Positions 37,001 through 48,410 of a DNA stretch of 64,000 nt are shown here, in pieces (positions within the stretch are counted from its first letter, which is position 1; every line of letters begins with the position of its first letter). This DNA comes from Patagioenas fasciata (lineage: Eukaryota; Chordata; Aves; Columbiformes; Columbidae): contig NC_092524.1 of the NCBI RefSeq assembly GCF_037038585.1, positions 42,232,001-42,296,000 on the forward strand, read 5' to 3'. The translations under genes were made by a program, and so were the position numbers. The notes under the pieces were generated by a model, which ran no database searches, was not told the DNA's origin, and was given only the letters and a program-made list of their open reading frames with translations.

Positions 37001-40000
37001 AATTTAAAACCCTGTAACAATTTGGTTTTCTTGCCCATGATATAGTCCAAAACAAATGGTAGTTAATTTGATTAATCATACTTAGAGAAGTGGTCTTATT
37101 TTTCAGAATTATGCTGTGCCTAACAGAAGCCATGTGGATCTGTTCCCTTCTTTGTAATATTAAAGTGTATCAGAGAACTTCTTTGCCTACCAACTGTTAT
37201 TTACCTAATTAACATTACAATGTAGTGTTCTAGTTCCAGTATGCATTACAGAAATCATTCGTCAATGACCCCAAATCATTAGTCAGTGTTGATTGTTTGG
37301 TTACTGCTCATTATGATGCTCAGCCTTATTATCACTTTGAATTTAAGTTGCATGTGTGCACGTTTCTTGTCTTTGGTTTCATTTAACTCTGATTGCTGTA
37401 AACTACTCAAACATAAAAAGATAAGGTGCAATTGCATCAAAGCATGCCTTGTTCATGCTTGAGGGAAGCCAAACATTGCCCGTTTAGGGGTTTGCTTTTT
37501 CTTTCTTCTTTGGTCTGTTTACCATGTGTTATGGTGGCATATCATTATCTTTCATCTGACAGGAGTGCGTTTCAAGGAAGGCAGCTGAGAGTTTTAAGAG
37601 ATCATGTGTTTTGGGGATCATGGTGTGCACAAAATTTACCAGTTATGCAAAATCTCGTAAGTTTTCTCCTTAAAGATGTACTGCATAGACCAGTGTGATG
37701 CTTGTTTTGTGTGCATTTGAATGCATTTATGAAAAGTTTTGTCAAAACTGTTAGTTGATCTTAATCTAAACAAACAGATTTGTCTTCGTATTTTTACTTG
37801 GAAAGATACAATTTGGCATCTTTGTATGTGTTTTATATGAACAAACATTAAGTTAATGCATGTAAAATATTTGTATAGATGGCTCTTCTCTTCTTTTCCT
37901 TTCTTTGCGATATATGCCATACTCTCATCACTTGTATAACTCTGGCCTCGTGCTCACCCTGTATTTCAGTTTCTTCCATTAATTTAGAAAATAAACAAAC
38001 AAACAAATAAATAAGCATATATATTTAAGAGAGCATTCCTAAATGCAGAATTATGAGGAACACAAAAATTCTTACCTGGCCTTCACAGCTGGGTTACCAG
38101 ACTGAGGACCAACACCACATGTTATTACTTCTGCGACTTGTACTTGCAGGCAATAACTTCAGCTGTTTCCTCCCTGCAGAACCCCAGAAGCCTTTCCCAA
38201 GTCAGTGGAGGCATAGGGGAGCAGTTAAAGCTGCTCTGCTGTGCAATTGTGATTTCTTTTCCTTCTCCCTGTGAAATCCTGTTCTCTCCCAAACAGCAGC
38301 TCCTATGGTTCTTTTTCTGTGACTTGAGGCAGCTGACAGCTGGGTTTTTATCCTTATCAGAAGGGAGATTTCTGAACAATATCTGACCCCGTTTCCAGCT
38401 TGCCCGCTATTACTATTTCCTTTGCAGATTTTCTGCAACAAATGAGTGTCACCTTTGCTTCCACTGTGCTCTAGCCCATGCAGAATATCTTGCATATTAC
38501 TATCAAAGGTCAGCAGTTTACCTCAGAGTGTTACTAGCTCAAGGTTACAGCTGAAGCTGCAGGGTAGTCCAGAGAGGTAGCAAGCCAAGCAGTTGTCACA
38601 GTTTCATATTTTTAGATATAAAGGAGCTGTATTACTTTGTCTTGAGCCTCCTAGAAACTTCACTGTCTGTAAATAACTGGTCCAAGATTTTAAAATGGAC
38701 AGGATTTTTTCCTTGTTTGTATTTCTGTGGCCAGTATAATTCTATTAAAAAAGAAAGATCTTTTTCTTTCACTGTAAAGCATCTGTATGGTAATCTGTTC
38801 ACTCCTATTTAGTCTTTCAGCTATTGCATTTTTATTGCTGTTTATGAAAGGATAATAAAGGAGCACACATCAAAATAAAAACAATCAGAGAAAATATTAT
38901 CAGTCTGTACTCCTCTTGCAAACGAAAAGCCAGTGATTTTGAAACAAACAAGTCCCCTGGCAGATCTGTATAGTTTTGGTACTTCTGCAGGGTTAATGAG
39001 TAGTTAAGGAAGAAACACTGATTGAGATTACAAAACCGACCCTTTTATGGGATCAGAGAACATGCCGAAGAAAGCAGTGCTTCAGGTCAGGAAGGCTGTT
39101 GTGACTTGAACAGTTCCCCAGATGCTGTCTGGGTTACCTCTTCTGGGGACTCAAAATGCCTGCCAGTGTAAAGACTCAGAAATGCAAAGGCAGCTGAAAG
39201 TCACTTTTTCTTCTTGTTCTTCCTGAGCTTCTCTAGAGGACAGAGAGCAGATAGCTTCACCATATAGCCACATGAAGGCAGACAGAAAATGCTCCAGATG
39301 GTATTGTTGTATTTGCTCAGATGTACCTGAAGTGGCATCCTTGGAGAACTAGCTTACTTCACATTATATTTCTATTAATTTCTGATCTTTACTTTTAGAA
39401 AAGCAACTGCCCTTCACCCCGCAGTTGCATAAATCCTAGACAAGTAACTTCTGTAAATGTAGGTGCATGTTAGTTATGAAGACCAGAAATAAAAAAATGA
39501 CAAACAGTTTTCTCACCAGACCATATCTCTGCTATGCTATGGTTGGTTGGTTTGTTTGTTTGTTTGTTTTTCCTGTGAACAACCTGGGAAAAAATCTAGG
39601 CCTAACTGCTTGAAAGGAAGCTGATAGCATCAATGAAATCTTTTAAAGGGGCAAGAGATTCTTCAAAGGCACATATATTGAATGGATAGGATATAGCTGC
39701 AGCTTTGGGAAACGTGTTGCTTTCAGGATTTTCATTTTTTCCTTGCTGTGGACCAATAAATATTATTTTCTTAAGATCTTGTGAAATGTGCAACTGTTGC
39801 CTTAGCAGCATGCTCATAATTAGGGTTGTCATCTGATCGTATAAACTTTCTCAGTCATATTCAAACCTGTCATGAGATATTAAAAGATTCTTCTCACTTA
39901 TGTCCTTCTCTGCCCATGTTTAAAGTGTACTCTTTCCTTTTACCCATTCCATAGAAAATCCTGATTTTCTTTTTTGATTGTTCTTTTTTCTCCATACAAA

Positions 40001-41564
40001 GCAGAGTAAGTACTGTAGACAAATTCTTGCTTTAGTTCACACATATAACCTGAAAGTATAAATAGAAGTTTCTTAGATTCGGATTCTAGCTTTGGAGCAT
40101 TTGTCTAAGTAACAATAATGACTGACTCTGGCCTTAAAATAATGTTTAAATATGTATTTTTCACCCTCAAAGTTTCATGTTTTGTGCAAGACTTGGTAAT
40201 GCTTATCTGCAAGGCACACAGTATTGTGGCAGATGTGAGCATGTTTGAGTGGAACATCAGGTGGGTTTTGGAAAACACAAAACGTATCTACATTTTGAAA
40301 AGAGTAATTGTAAAACAGTGCAGTGTTTTACAGCATTATCAGAACAAGGAAAGGAGCAGGGCGGTATTGCTCAAGTTCAGTGTGTGACTTCTAAGGATTT
40401 AATACCCTGTAGAATTAATAATGTCAAATTAAATTCCAGGCACATGGAGGAAAACAACGTAGTGGTTGGAGTCCATCATATTAAACAAGGAGATTCTTAA
40501 ACTAGAAAAGATCCTCTTCAAAACAAAACCAGCATGACATAAAAAGAGTTGTCATTTCAACATGACATCAGACTCCTTCCCCCAGCTCAGAGATAGGTGT
40601 CTGTCTCCTCAGTGACTTGCATTCAACCGATTATTTTTCTACTTTGAAATAAGAGGTGATGTCACCACACCATGTGCAGATAGTCAGCATGGAGGAATAG
40701 TTGGAGTCAATCCCTCAGGAAAATGTCCGAAGCATGAAGCTGTACGGAGTGGGCTAAAATATTTCATTATGCAATCTGCATGTTCTTGTTTAGTGTATCA
40801 GTTGCACCTTGGGAATGAAATACAAATCTTCAGTCTCCTATATAAGTTGTTTAAACCTGTAGTTGGAGAGTGGTTTCTGTGTATCATATTGCTCAGTCTG
40901 TACTTGGTTATTACAGCCAGGTGAAACAACTCAAGGAGAGGAGTTCAGACTGCAATCCTAGTAACGCAGAGGACAAGCTCTCTTGGGAAGCTGGAGAATC
41001 TGGCTTCAAATCCCTTATCCACTGTGGGTTTTTAAATCTGTCTCACTTTCCAAGAAAGCAACTTCATCAGCTTTTCCAAACTCAAGCTTTGATTAAAATA
41101 GCCCTCAGTTCAGTCTCTGAAAGTTTAGATGTATTTTGATCACATCTGCTAGAGCAGGTGCTATTTGGAGGACATCAGGGAATTTATGCATCCTGTTGGG
41201 GGTCTAAGTAAGAGGTGATCAGTGAGTATTGTACATATTCAGGTGGCTGTGGCTGTATACATGCTTGGGAACAGGAATGTAGCTGTTCCAGAGATTTTAC
41301 TGGACACTAAGGATTTCAGTCTCCTCTAGAGCTGGGTTGGTTTGATGCAAATTAGCATCTAGGTGTTAGAATTTGGCACCTCAGTAAACATCCACCTCTG
41401 AACTAATATATGCAAAGTACTTTGCTCTCAATCTCATAAACTTCCCAGGGATCTGGAATGGTTTTGGATAGTGTTAATGATTGGTTTTCCCATAACTTCG
41501 CAGTCTTAGGCAATCATAAGCTAGTCATCAAAATGCTACAACAGTCAGAGGCAGGTATGATCCT
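34031..41564. other. Non-coding unique DNA with simple repeats
   Basis: No gene was recognised. Simple repeats include the T/GT tract at 35384-35460, T15 runs at 35721-35735 and 36334-36348, AAAC units at 37990-38012 and GGTT/GTTT units at 39541-39570. A splice-site-bounded candidate exon at 37563-37656 is described in the findings. A GC-richer patch at 38090-38500 has nothing recognisable. Confidence 0.5.
35384..35460 (+). repeat. Poly-T / GT / TTTG composite simple repeat
   Basis: GGTGT, a T13 run, seven GT units, then TTTG and CTTG units. It is the same kind of composite as at 16998 and 20438. Confidence 0.85.
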
Positions 41565-41896
41565 AGAATCATAGAATGGTTTTGGTTGGAAAGAACCTTG
41601 CAGAACATCTAGTTCTAACTCCCCTGCCATGGACAGGAACACATTCCACTAGACGAGGTTGCCCCATCCAACCTGGCCTTGAACGCTTCCAGGGGATGTG
41701 GCATTCAAAACTTCTCTGGGTAGCCTGTCTCAGTGCCTCACCACCCTCTTGGTGAAGAATTTCTTCCTCATACCTAATCTAAATTGACCCTCTTTCCGTT
41801 TAAAGCCACTACCCCTTACCCTATCACTACATGCCCTTGTAAAAATTACCTTTCCAGCTGTCTTGAGGGTCCTCTTTAGGTACTGGAAGGGTGCTT
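41565..41896 (-). mobile_element. CR1 LINE 3' end, possibly part of a split element
   Basis: A minus-strand CR1 3' end. The terminus AGAATCATAGAATGG is at 41565-41579, followed by GGTTGGAAAGAACC, CATCCAACCTGGCCTTGAACG and AAGAATTTCTTCCTCATACCTAATC, all typical of the CR1 3' UTR and ORF2 C-terminal region in reverse complement. Similarity stops after GGTACTGGAAGGGTGC near 41894. The next CR1 fragment, at 42953, begins at a point that in the CR1 consensus lies only a few tens of bases further 5', so the two may be halves of one insertion. Confidence 0.9.
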
Positions 41897-42952
41897 GTCT
41901 TATTGTTCTGTCCTTTTCTGTCTATGTAGGTGATATCTAACCTCTTCTTATCTCTGCCTGGGGACACAAACTGTTGTAAAGTCATAGTATTTATAATGTG
42001 CTGTCAGTACTAAAGTAAGATTGCATTGATGTTGCATCTAGCATGACACAGTATGACAGTTTAGAATCTATTAACTTCTCTAAACTTACTGATGTCTCTG
42101 TATTTTGTATTGCTTCTGTGCTTTCTGTCTAATGGCTTTCGTGAATGAGCATTTAAATATGTAGTGGGACGTTGATCCGGAGTATTTTAGTGTAGAACAT
42201 GGGTAACATGATAATAAAAAGTTGAAAGAGAACTGTCAAAACTGCAGGAGACTAAAATACAAAACAGAAGAAAATGTTACTATATAAAGACATTTACATC
42301 TGTTATTGCCACAGCAAGAGTCCCTGAAATAACTACATAAAGAGTGGTTTGCAGGTAAGAACACAAACCTTGATCTGTTTTAAAAAAAATTTAAAAGTCC
42401 TGACTGTACTGCCCCCAGATCCCCATGCCCACTAGTTTATGTTGTTGCAACTTTAACTTGTTGGGATGATGTTGGTGATAAAATAACCCAAAAGAACAAT
42501 GTGTGAATAATGGAGTTGGTAGCTGACACAACCCACTTGTGAATATGAGTTTAATCTGACCTCTAATTTTCTAATATAACTTGTAATGTATAAAATTAAC
42601 TACTGAAGAAATGTACTGACTTTCAGGTTTTTTGCAATTCTTTTCCACTGTGCAGTACACCAGTGAACTTTCAAATGAAAATTAAATTATTTCTTATTAC
42701 TTCCACTGCTTGTTTTACTCAGGCTGCAGTATGTAGGCAAACTGAATTTCCGTTTTCTCTGCTTCATGTTATCATACAAGAACACATTGATTCATTGTAT
42801 TTTCTTACTAGCCAGAAATGGTTTGTTTGCAAAACTGAACAAAATTAGACCTTTGGCATCTGTGTTTTGCTTCACATCTGTTGCAGCTAATCATTTACAT
42901 AGCAACACTTGCTCTAGAACTTCCATTTTTGGTTAGGGAAAATCTTATTTGA
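41897..42952. other. Non-coding DNA between two CR1 fragments
   Basis: About 1.05 kb with no recognised gene or repeat family, lying between CR1 pieces that are nearly contiguous in the consensus. TCTTATT occurs at both junctions (41898-41904 and 42943-42949), which could be a 7-bp target-site duplication of an inserted element or coincidence. Confidence 0.4.
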
Positions 42953-43983
42953 TTAAGCTCTCTCAGTCTTTCCTTATAAGATGCTTCAGATCCCAAATAA
43001 TCTTTGTAGCCCTCTGCTGGACTCCCTTCAGTAGTTCCTTGTCCTTAAACTGGGAAATCCAGAACTGGACACAGTACTCCAGATACAGCCTCACCAGGCA
43101 GAGTAGAGGGGGAGGATAACCTGCCTTGACCTGCTGGTCACACTTTGCCTAATGCATCCCAGGATACCATTGGCCTTTTTTGGCCACAAGGGCACATTGT
43201 TGACTCATGGTTAAGCTGTTGTCAACCAGAACTCTCAGGTCCTTCTCTGCAGTGCTACTTCCCAGCAGGTCCACCCCTAGCCTATAGTGGTGCCTGGGGT
43301 TATTCCTCCACAGGTGCAAGACCCTACACTTGTTGAATTTCATCAGGTTCTTCTCTGCTCAGTCCTTCAACCTGTCCAGGTCTCACTGAATGGCAGCACA
43401 GCCTTATGGTATGTCAATCCTTCCTCTCAGTTTGGTCTCATCAGTGAACTTGCTGAGGATACACTTGGCCTTTTCATCCAGGTCACTGATTAACAGGTTG
43501 AACAGGACTTGACCTAATACTGACCCCTGGGGAACTCCACTGACTACAGACTTCTAACCAGACTCTGCACCATTGTTCACAACCCTCTGAGCTCTGCCAT
43601 CCAGCCAGTTAATGATCCATCTCACTGTGCATTCATCCAGACTGCACTTCTTGAGCTTGCCTATGAGGATGTCACGAGAGACGGTGTCAAAACCTTGCTG
43701 AAGTCAAGGTAGACAACATCCACTACCATTCCCTCATCTACCCAGCCAGTCATACCATCATAAAAGGCTATCAGGTTGGTCAAACATGATTTCCCCTTGG
43801 TGAACCCGTACTGACTACTCCTGATAACCTTATTTTCCTCCACATGCTTGGAGATGACATCCAGAATGAGTTGTTCCATCACCTTTCCAGGGATGGAGGT
43901 GAGGCTGACTGGCCCATAGTTTCCTGGGTCACCCTTCTTGATCTTTTTGAAGACTGGAGTGATGTTGGCTTTCTTCCAGTCAA
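42953..43983 (-). mobile_element. CR1 LINE fragment with decayed reverse transcriptase
   Basis: About 1 kb of CR1 ORF2 on the minus strand. Reading leftwards it covers the later palm, thumb and C-terminal part of the reverse transcriptase. A frame at 43661-43882 contains KHVEENKVIRSSQYGFTKGK and VVYLDFSK; the latter is polymerase motif A, encoded at about 43697-43720, and a single-base frameshift follows directly after it. Another frame (43149-43343) carries [20 protein letters not shown] and the [18 protein letters not shown] block of the C-terminal region. The 3' UTR and terminal repeat are missing from this piece and may be the fragment at 41565-41896. It is inactive. Confidence 0.92.
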
Positions 43984-45118
43984 ATTACTGTTTTGTATAC
44001 ATCTGATTTTATAAACTGATTTTGCAAAATTACATGGATATGTACATTGCATTACAAATCAAACTATGTAAGGTGGATAACGTACATACCACATTATAGC
44101 CTAAAGAATGGAGCTTGTTCAGGCCAGTGCAGAAGATGGTTATTTTGAGTACATCCAGTATCTCTCTACCTATAGTGAGATATATGTTAATTATGTGAAA
44201 TACCAACTTTCGAATTAGTGCTTCCCTGATTTCCTTTTCAGACAAAGTCCGTAGGAATAGCACTCCAGGAGAGAATTCGTAGATGTCTGAGATGTACACA
44301 GATGAACAGGAATTACTTACTTGTCCAGATTTTACAAGTTTCCTGACACTTTTAAAGATAAATATAAACGCAAATTTTCAAGTCTGTTTGCAACATCTGT
44401 TTCTTAGAGGAGATGCATTTTTATTAATCTTTGCTTTGCTAACAAGCCACATATGCAGACAGGAACTATTGCATAGATTTTTAGTAAAGATCTTTTTTAA
44501 ACAAAACATTGGGTTGGAAAAAAACAGTGATTAATAAGTTTTGGTAATTACAGGCAGTTTTTAGTTGAATAGAGTTAAAATGGTAGCATTGTGCTAAAGA
44601 GGTGTAATACATCATGAACTTCAAAATGTGCGAATGAAGTGATAAAGAGAACTGGTGTTAACAGCCCATAACATAAAATGTAATAAAAGTCATAGCTGAA
44701 CTGCTGACAACTGTGGTTATAAAGGACCTTCAAAGAAAATGATACTAATGCTGTAGAAAAACCTAGCCAATCTGTTATGGCTTTTCAAAGCAATGGGTGT
44801 TGGTTGAAAATTTAGGGTTTTGAAAGCAGAGGCTGCAGTTGGCATGCCATCTTAACTACCAGGGCCTGCACAGCTGGAAGTGTGAAGAGTGCACCTCAGG
44901 AGTTAGAGAAGCTGGTTATAGGGGGCAATAAGGTTACATATAGCCCTTGCTATGTAGCTGACCTCACTTGCAGCATTGTAGCTTGGGTTTTTGGGTTTGT
45001 ACACAGTAATATCAGCCTGCAAAACACACACAGTGCCCTTATCGGCCCATTTGCTGCCCAGTACATGGACTATCCCATGTTTGTATGGTATATGATCTAC
45101 ACAAATAATTTTTCCTAA
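43984..45118. other. Non-coding unique DNA
   Basis: Nothing recognisable as a gene or repeat. Confidence 0.5.
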
Positions 45119-45290
45119 TTTGGACTGAGGAAGAGTTTTGTGAAATGCAGTGTCATGATACCTTACTGTTCTATCTGGAGGCAGAGGAGAAGTTTCCTTC
45201 CTTCTTGTTGTAGTGTCCCAGAGGAGATGCTGGAGCAGGGTTTTCAGACGGCGAGCAGCCTGGGATCAGCTGTCCACTGGTTCCACCAGC
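45119..45290 (-). repeat. Unidentified dispersed repeat, copy B (possibly LTR-derived)
   Basis: This is the partner of 33846-34030 and aligns over about 170 bp. It is more GC-rich than copy A and less T-rich, so each has diverged or they belong to different subfamilies. The matching part may extend further right (to about 45390), where GC-rich sequence continues, but copy A gives no support there. Confidence 0.5.
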
Positions 45291-46897
45291 TGTCCTCTGT
45301 CACCTTCCCTCCTAAAAGAACCTTGGACTTGGAGCTGCAGCTTTTGTGACCTGTTCAAGCAGCTGACATTGTGGTCCCCAGGAGCACCTCAAGCATGATA
45401 TATGAGTTTACAAGATTGTGAGGTAGATGTATGCAGCCAAATACATTACAGACGAAAATTCACTTGCCTGGGAGGGCACAGGTGTGCTCAGCCAGGTAGG
45501 TGACAGGAGTGCCTCTGTACCCACCAGCTGATGGGGAGGGGTACAGCTCACTTCCCTCAGGAGGGTAAGCAGCTCTTCTATGAACAATTGTTGACAATAT
45601 GAGATGCAAAACTTTTGAGCTGGGGATGCAAAGGCCATCAGGACTCTTTATGCCTGCTGCAAACATGCATTGACAGCTCCATATCACATATTATATAAAC
45701 AAAAGCCGTGGTAATGACAGCTGATATGAACTCATACTGTTTAGCCATGCTAATGTTCTCTTGCTTGGTGTCAGCTCAGATCTTGTAGAGATTGCCTGTA
45801 CTTTTTCCCCAAGACAGACTCATATTTTTTTCAAGGCTATGAGTCATGTTTTGATACTCTTTTGCTCTGAAGCTCAGAGGGAAAGATCAAGGTGCAGTTT
45901 GTGTAGTGCAGAATTGAAGGTGTAAATTCCCCATTCTGAAATGTATTAGACTGAGCCTATAGTACATATGATGGTTGTGGTTTGACAACAATCACATGGC
46001 ATGTCATAGCAGTTTTGCAGGAATTACAGTTAGACTTGCTCTTCCTGGAAACATATTTATATAAACAAGTCTGCAGCTCTTCAAAGATGGAGCAGTTCTG
46101 TGAGTCAGGGAATTTTCTATTGCTTCAACATGAAATGAAAAAAAAACATTTAGCAGAATGAAACCTTGAGAATGCAGCTCTATACAGGATTGCTCTAATT
46201 ACAGGATATATTATAAGGCCTTTGAAATGTTTATTAATGTAAGTACAGAACTTTCAGAGTCTGTTCAGGAATGTCATGAATTAAAGAGCAGCTTTCCATG
46301 AGTATATCTTATATGAAACAAAAAAGGAATATACCTTAAGTATAATTGTAGTTAGTTATTTATGGAATCATTGCTGAGGTTATGTTCTGTAAGATTCAAT
46401 ATTTTTCTCTTTTTCTGTTTTTCTTTTTACATTTTTCTCTTTTTTTCCTAGGCCTGTTTCTTCATTCTTAAAGAAAGAGTTGAAAAGAAATGGAAGAAGA
46501 GGTATATTTTCCTCTCCTTCTGTCAGGCTGTTTGCAGGGGCTGTGATATAGAGACTAACTATTCCTGACTCTCTAATTCCATGCTTTGGGAAGCAGAGCT
46601 ATTCTCTGCAATAAACACCTCTTTTTGAAACTTATTTTCAGCGTCAGAAATTTACATTACCAATGGACTGAATCAAACCAGCATGATATGCTGAGTAATA
46701 TAGTCTAAATGAAGGCACCAGAACAGCCTCACTGCATTATCAACCATGTAACTTCAGATCTATTTCAGGAAAGAGTATTTAAAGGCTATCCTGAGGCTGA
46801 TACTTTCATTGCATATTTTCTAAAGTTCTGGAAAATATAGTGGCTGGAAATTTATTGAACCATTTCATTTACTGTATCCAAGAAAAATTCTTAATCC

Positions 46898-46915
46898 TTT
46901 TTTTTTTTTTTTTTT
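46898..46915 (+). repeat. Poly-T homopolymer (18 T)
   Basis: Eighteen consecutive T residues within AT-rich unique sequence. Confidence 0.85.
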
Positions 46916-47503
46916 AACTGGTTTTGGCCATGCTGAATTTTATAACTGAAAAAAATATATATAGACAAAAAAATCCATAAATACTAAAAAATGTTTTCAA
47001 TGTAAAGCTTCTTTCATTTCAATTTCTTTTCCCTTCAGTAGCGCTTTGAAATAAAATTTTCCTTTTCCCATGAAAGAAAACATTTCAGATGTGTTAGCAG
47101 ATGGTAAAACACGTTATTTACAAAGCAACATGTGTTTACTAATGAGTCTCTTCACTTGGTGGGGGAGAGAAGTTATAGCAGTGAAATGGTGTTAGATATT
47201 CAGAACAATAATGACAATAAACCAAGAATTCTTTAGGGAATGATCAGAAGGAGTCAGATTTTATTTTCCTGAGAGATCAGCATTCTTTACTATGGTGTTG
47301 TGAAATGTAGTACAGCCTAAGGGTCTGAATACTGACTACAGAAATCCTCGTTTCTGTTCTAGCAGTCTTTTCTGACAATTTTCTTTCCTGAGCAGTTTCT
47401 AGGTTTTGAAGTTATTATATTTTGCATATGTTTGGGCCCAATAACTTTCATTTGGCCAACTGATTTTTTCCTTTCTTGATCAGCAACAGGCAGAGAATCC
47501 ACC

Positions 47504-47521
47504 TTTTTTTTTTTTTTTTTT
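47504..47521 (+). repeat. Poly-T homopolymer (18 T)
   Basis: Eighteen T residues, followed by TCTCTCAG, just upstream of the ancient CR1 remnant. Confidence 0.85.
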
Positions 47522-47639
47522 CTCTCAGTAACTTGATTATCATGATTAATTGTCCTTATTGCTGGAGACTTCTTTCAGAATTTGAACTTGTCTGGCTTCA
47601 ACTTTCACACCTGAGTTTTTCTCTGCTTTTTAATAGGAA

Positions 47640-48410
47640 ACATATTCCTCTTGAGGTTCACATGTTCTCCATGGAAAATGTCCCTCAGTTTTCCTGTTGA
47701 TACATTAAACAGATAAAGCTTTTTATGCCTTCCAGTTTCAAGCACCTATTATTATTTTCAATTACTTTTGCCACACACATTCCAGTTTTTCAACATTTTT
47801 TTTTAAATGTGTATGCCACACCTCCACACAGCATTCCATTCTCACCATCACTTACACTCAGTAGTAGTGCTAGTTTTTTCCTACTCTTCCCAGCTCCTGG
47901 TTTATTCCAAAAATCGTAGTAACTCAAGTGATCACAGTACACCACATAGTGCTCATTTTGTTTGCCTTTAACAATCCTTAATATCTTTCCTGAGGCAGGA
48001 TTTTCCAGTGTGTTTGTTACTGATTTCATTCCTTAATCTTTGATGTGCAACTCTACACTTGTTTAGATTAAAATGCATTTTATTTTTTGGGCTAGTTTTC
48101 AAGAAGTTTGACCTTAGCCACCAGTGGGGCTCCTCTGCAAAAGCAGGGGAGGCTTCTTGCTCTGATAGACCTGGGCTGATCATTCTTTAGCTTTCCACCA
48201 GTCTATCTATCTGCAAATATTACAGGTAGTGTTTATATATTTGCCTCCAGATTACTTGTGAAAACGTTAAAATAGCATTAGGCCTCGCTAATCCCTGTGG
48301 AATCTCACTCAAAACAGCCTAGTTTAATTCCCCACCAAATGTTTTTTTCCAAGGTTTCTCAGCTAGCCAGTCAGTTCTTAATTCTTTTTGGTGTGTGATC
48401 TATTTCTACT
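47640..48410 (-). mobile_element. Ancient CR1-type LINE fragment (ORF2 C-terminal half), decayed
   Basis: The reverse-complement order matches amniote ancient CR1 elements. It shows TTAAACAGATAAAGCTTTT near 47707, the CTTTGATGTGCAACTCTACAC and ATTAAAATGCATTTT blocks (48037-48080) that encode an HFNxNKCRVxH-type peptide on the minus strand, then TCTGCAAATATTACAGG (48210) and ATCCCTGTGGAATCTCACTC (48291-48310), and CCAGTCAGTTCTTAATTC (48367). Each block is diverged and no frame is intact. Similarity fades beyond about 48410. This belongs to a much older layer than the copies at 28.7 and 43 kb. Confidence 0.6.

Larger units (their letters stand above)
45291..47639. other. Non-coding unique DNA
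   Basis: No gene or dispersed repeat was recognised. T18 runs lie at 46898-46915 and 47504-47521. A strong polypyrimidine-AG followed 50 bases later by AG-GTATAT (46452-46501) is treated as a candidate exon in the findings. Confidence 0.5.

Noticed and set aside
43149..43882. A reverse-transcriptase-like gene
   Set aside because: It is a CR1 fragment with a frameshift immediately after the motif A region, several further frame changes, and no 5' half.
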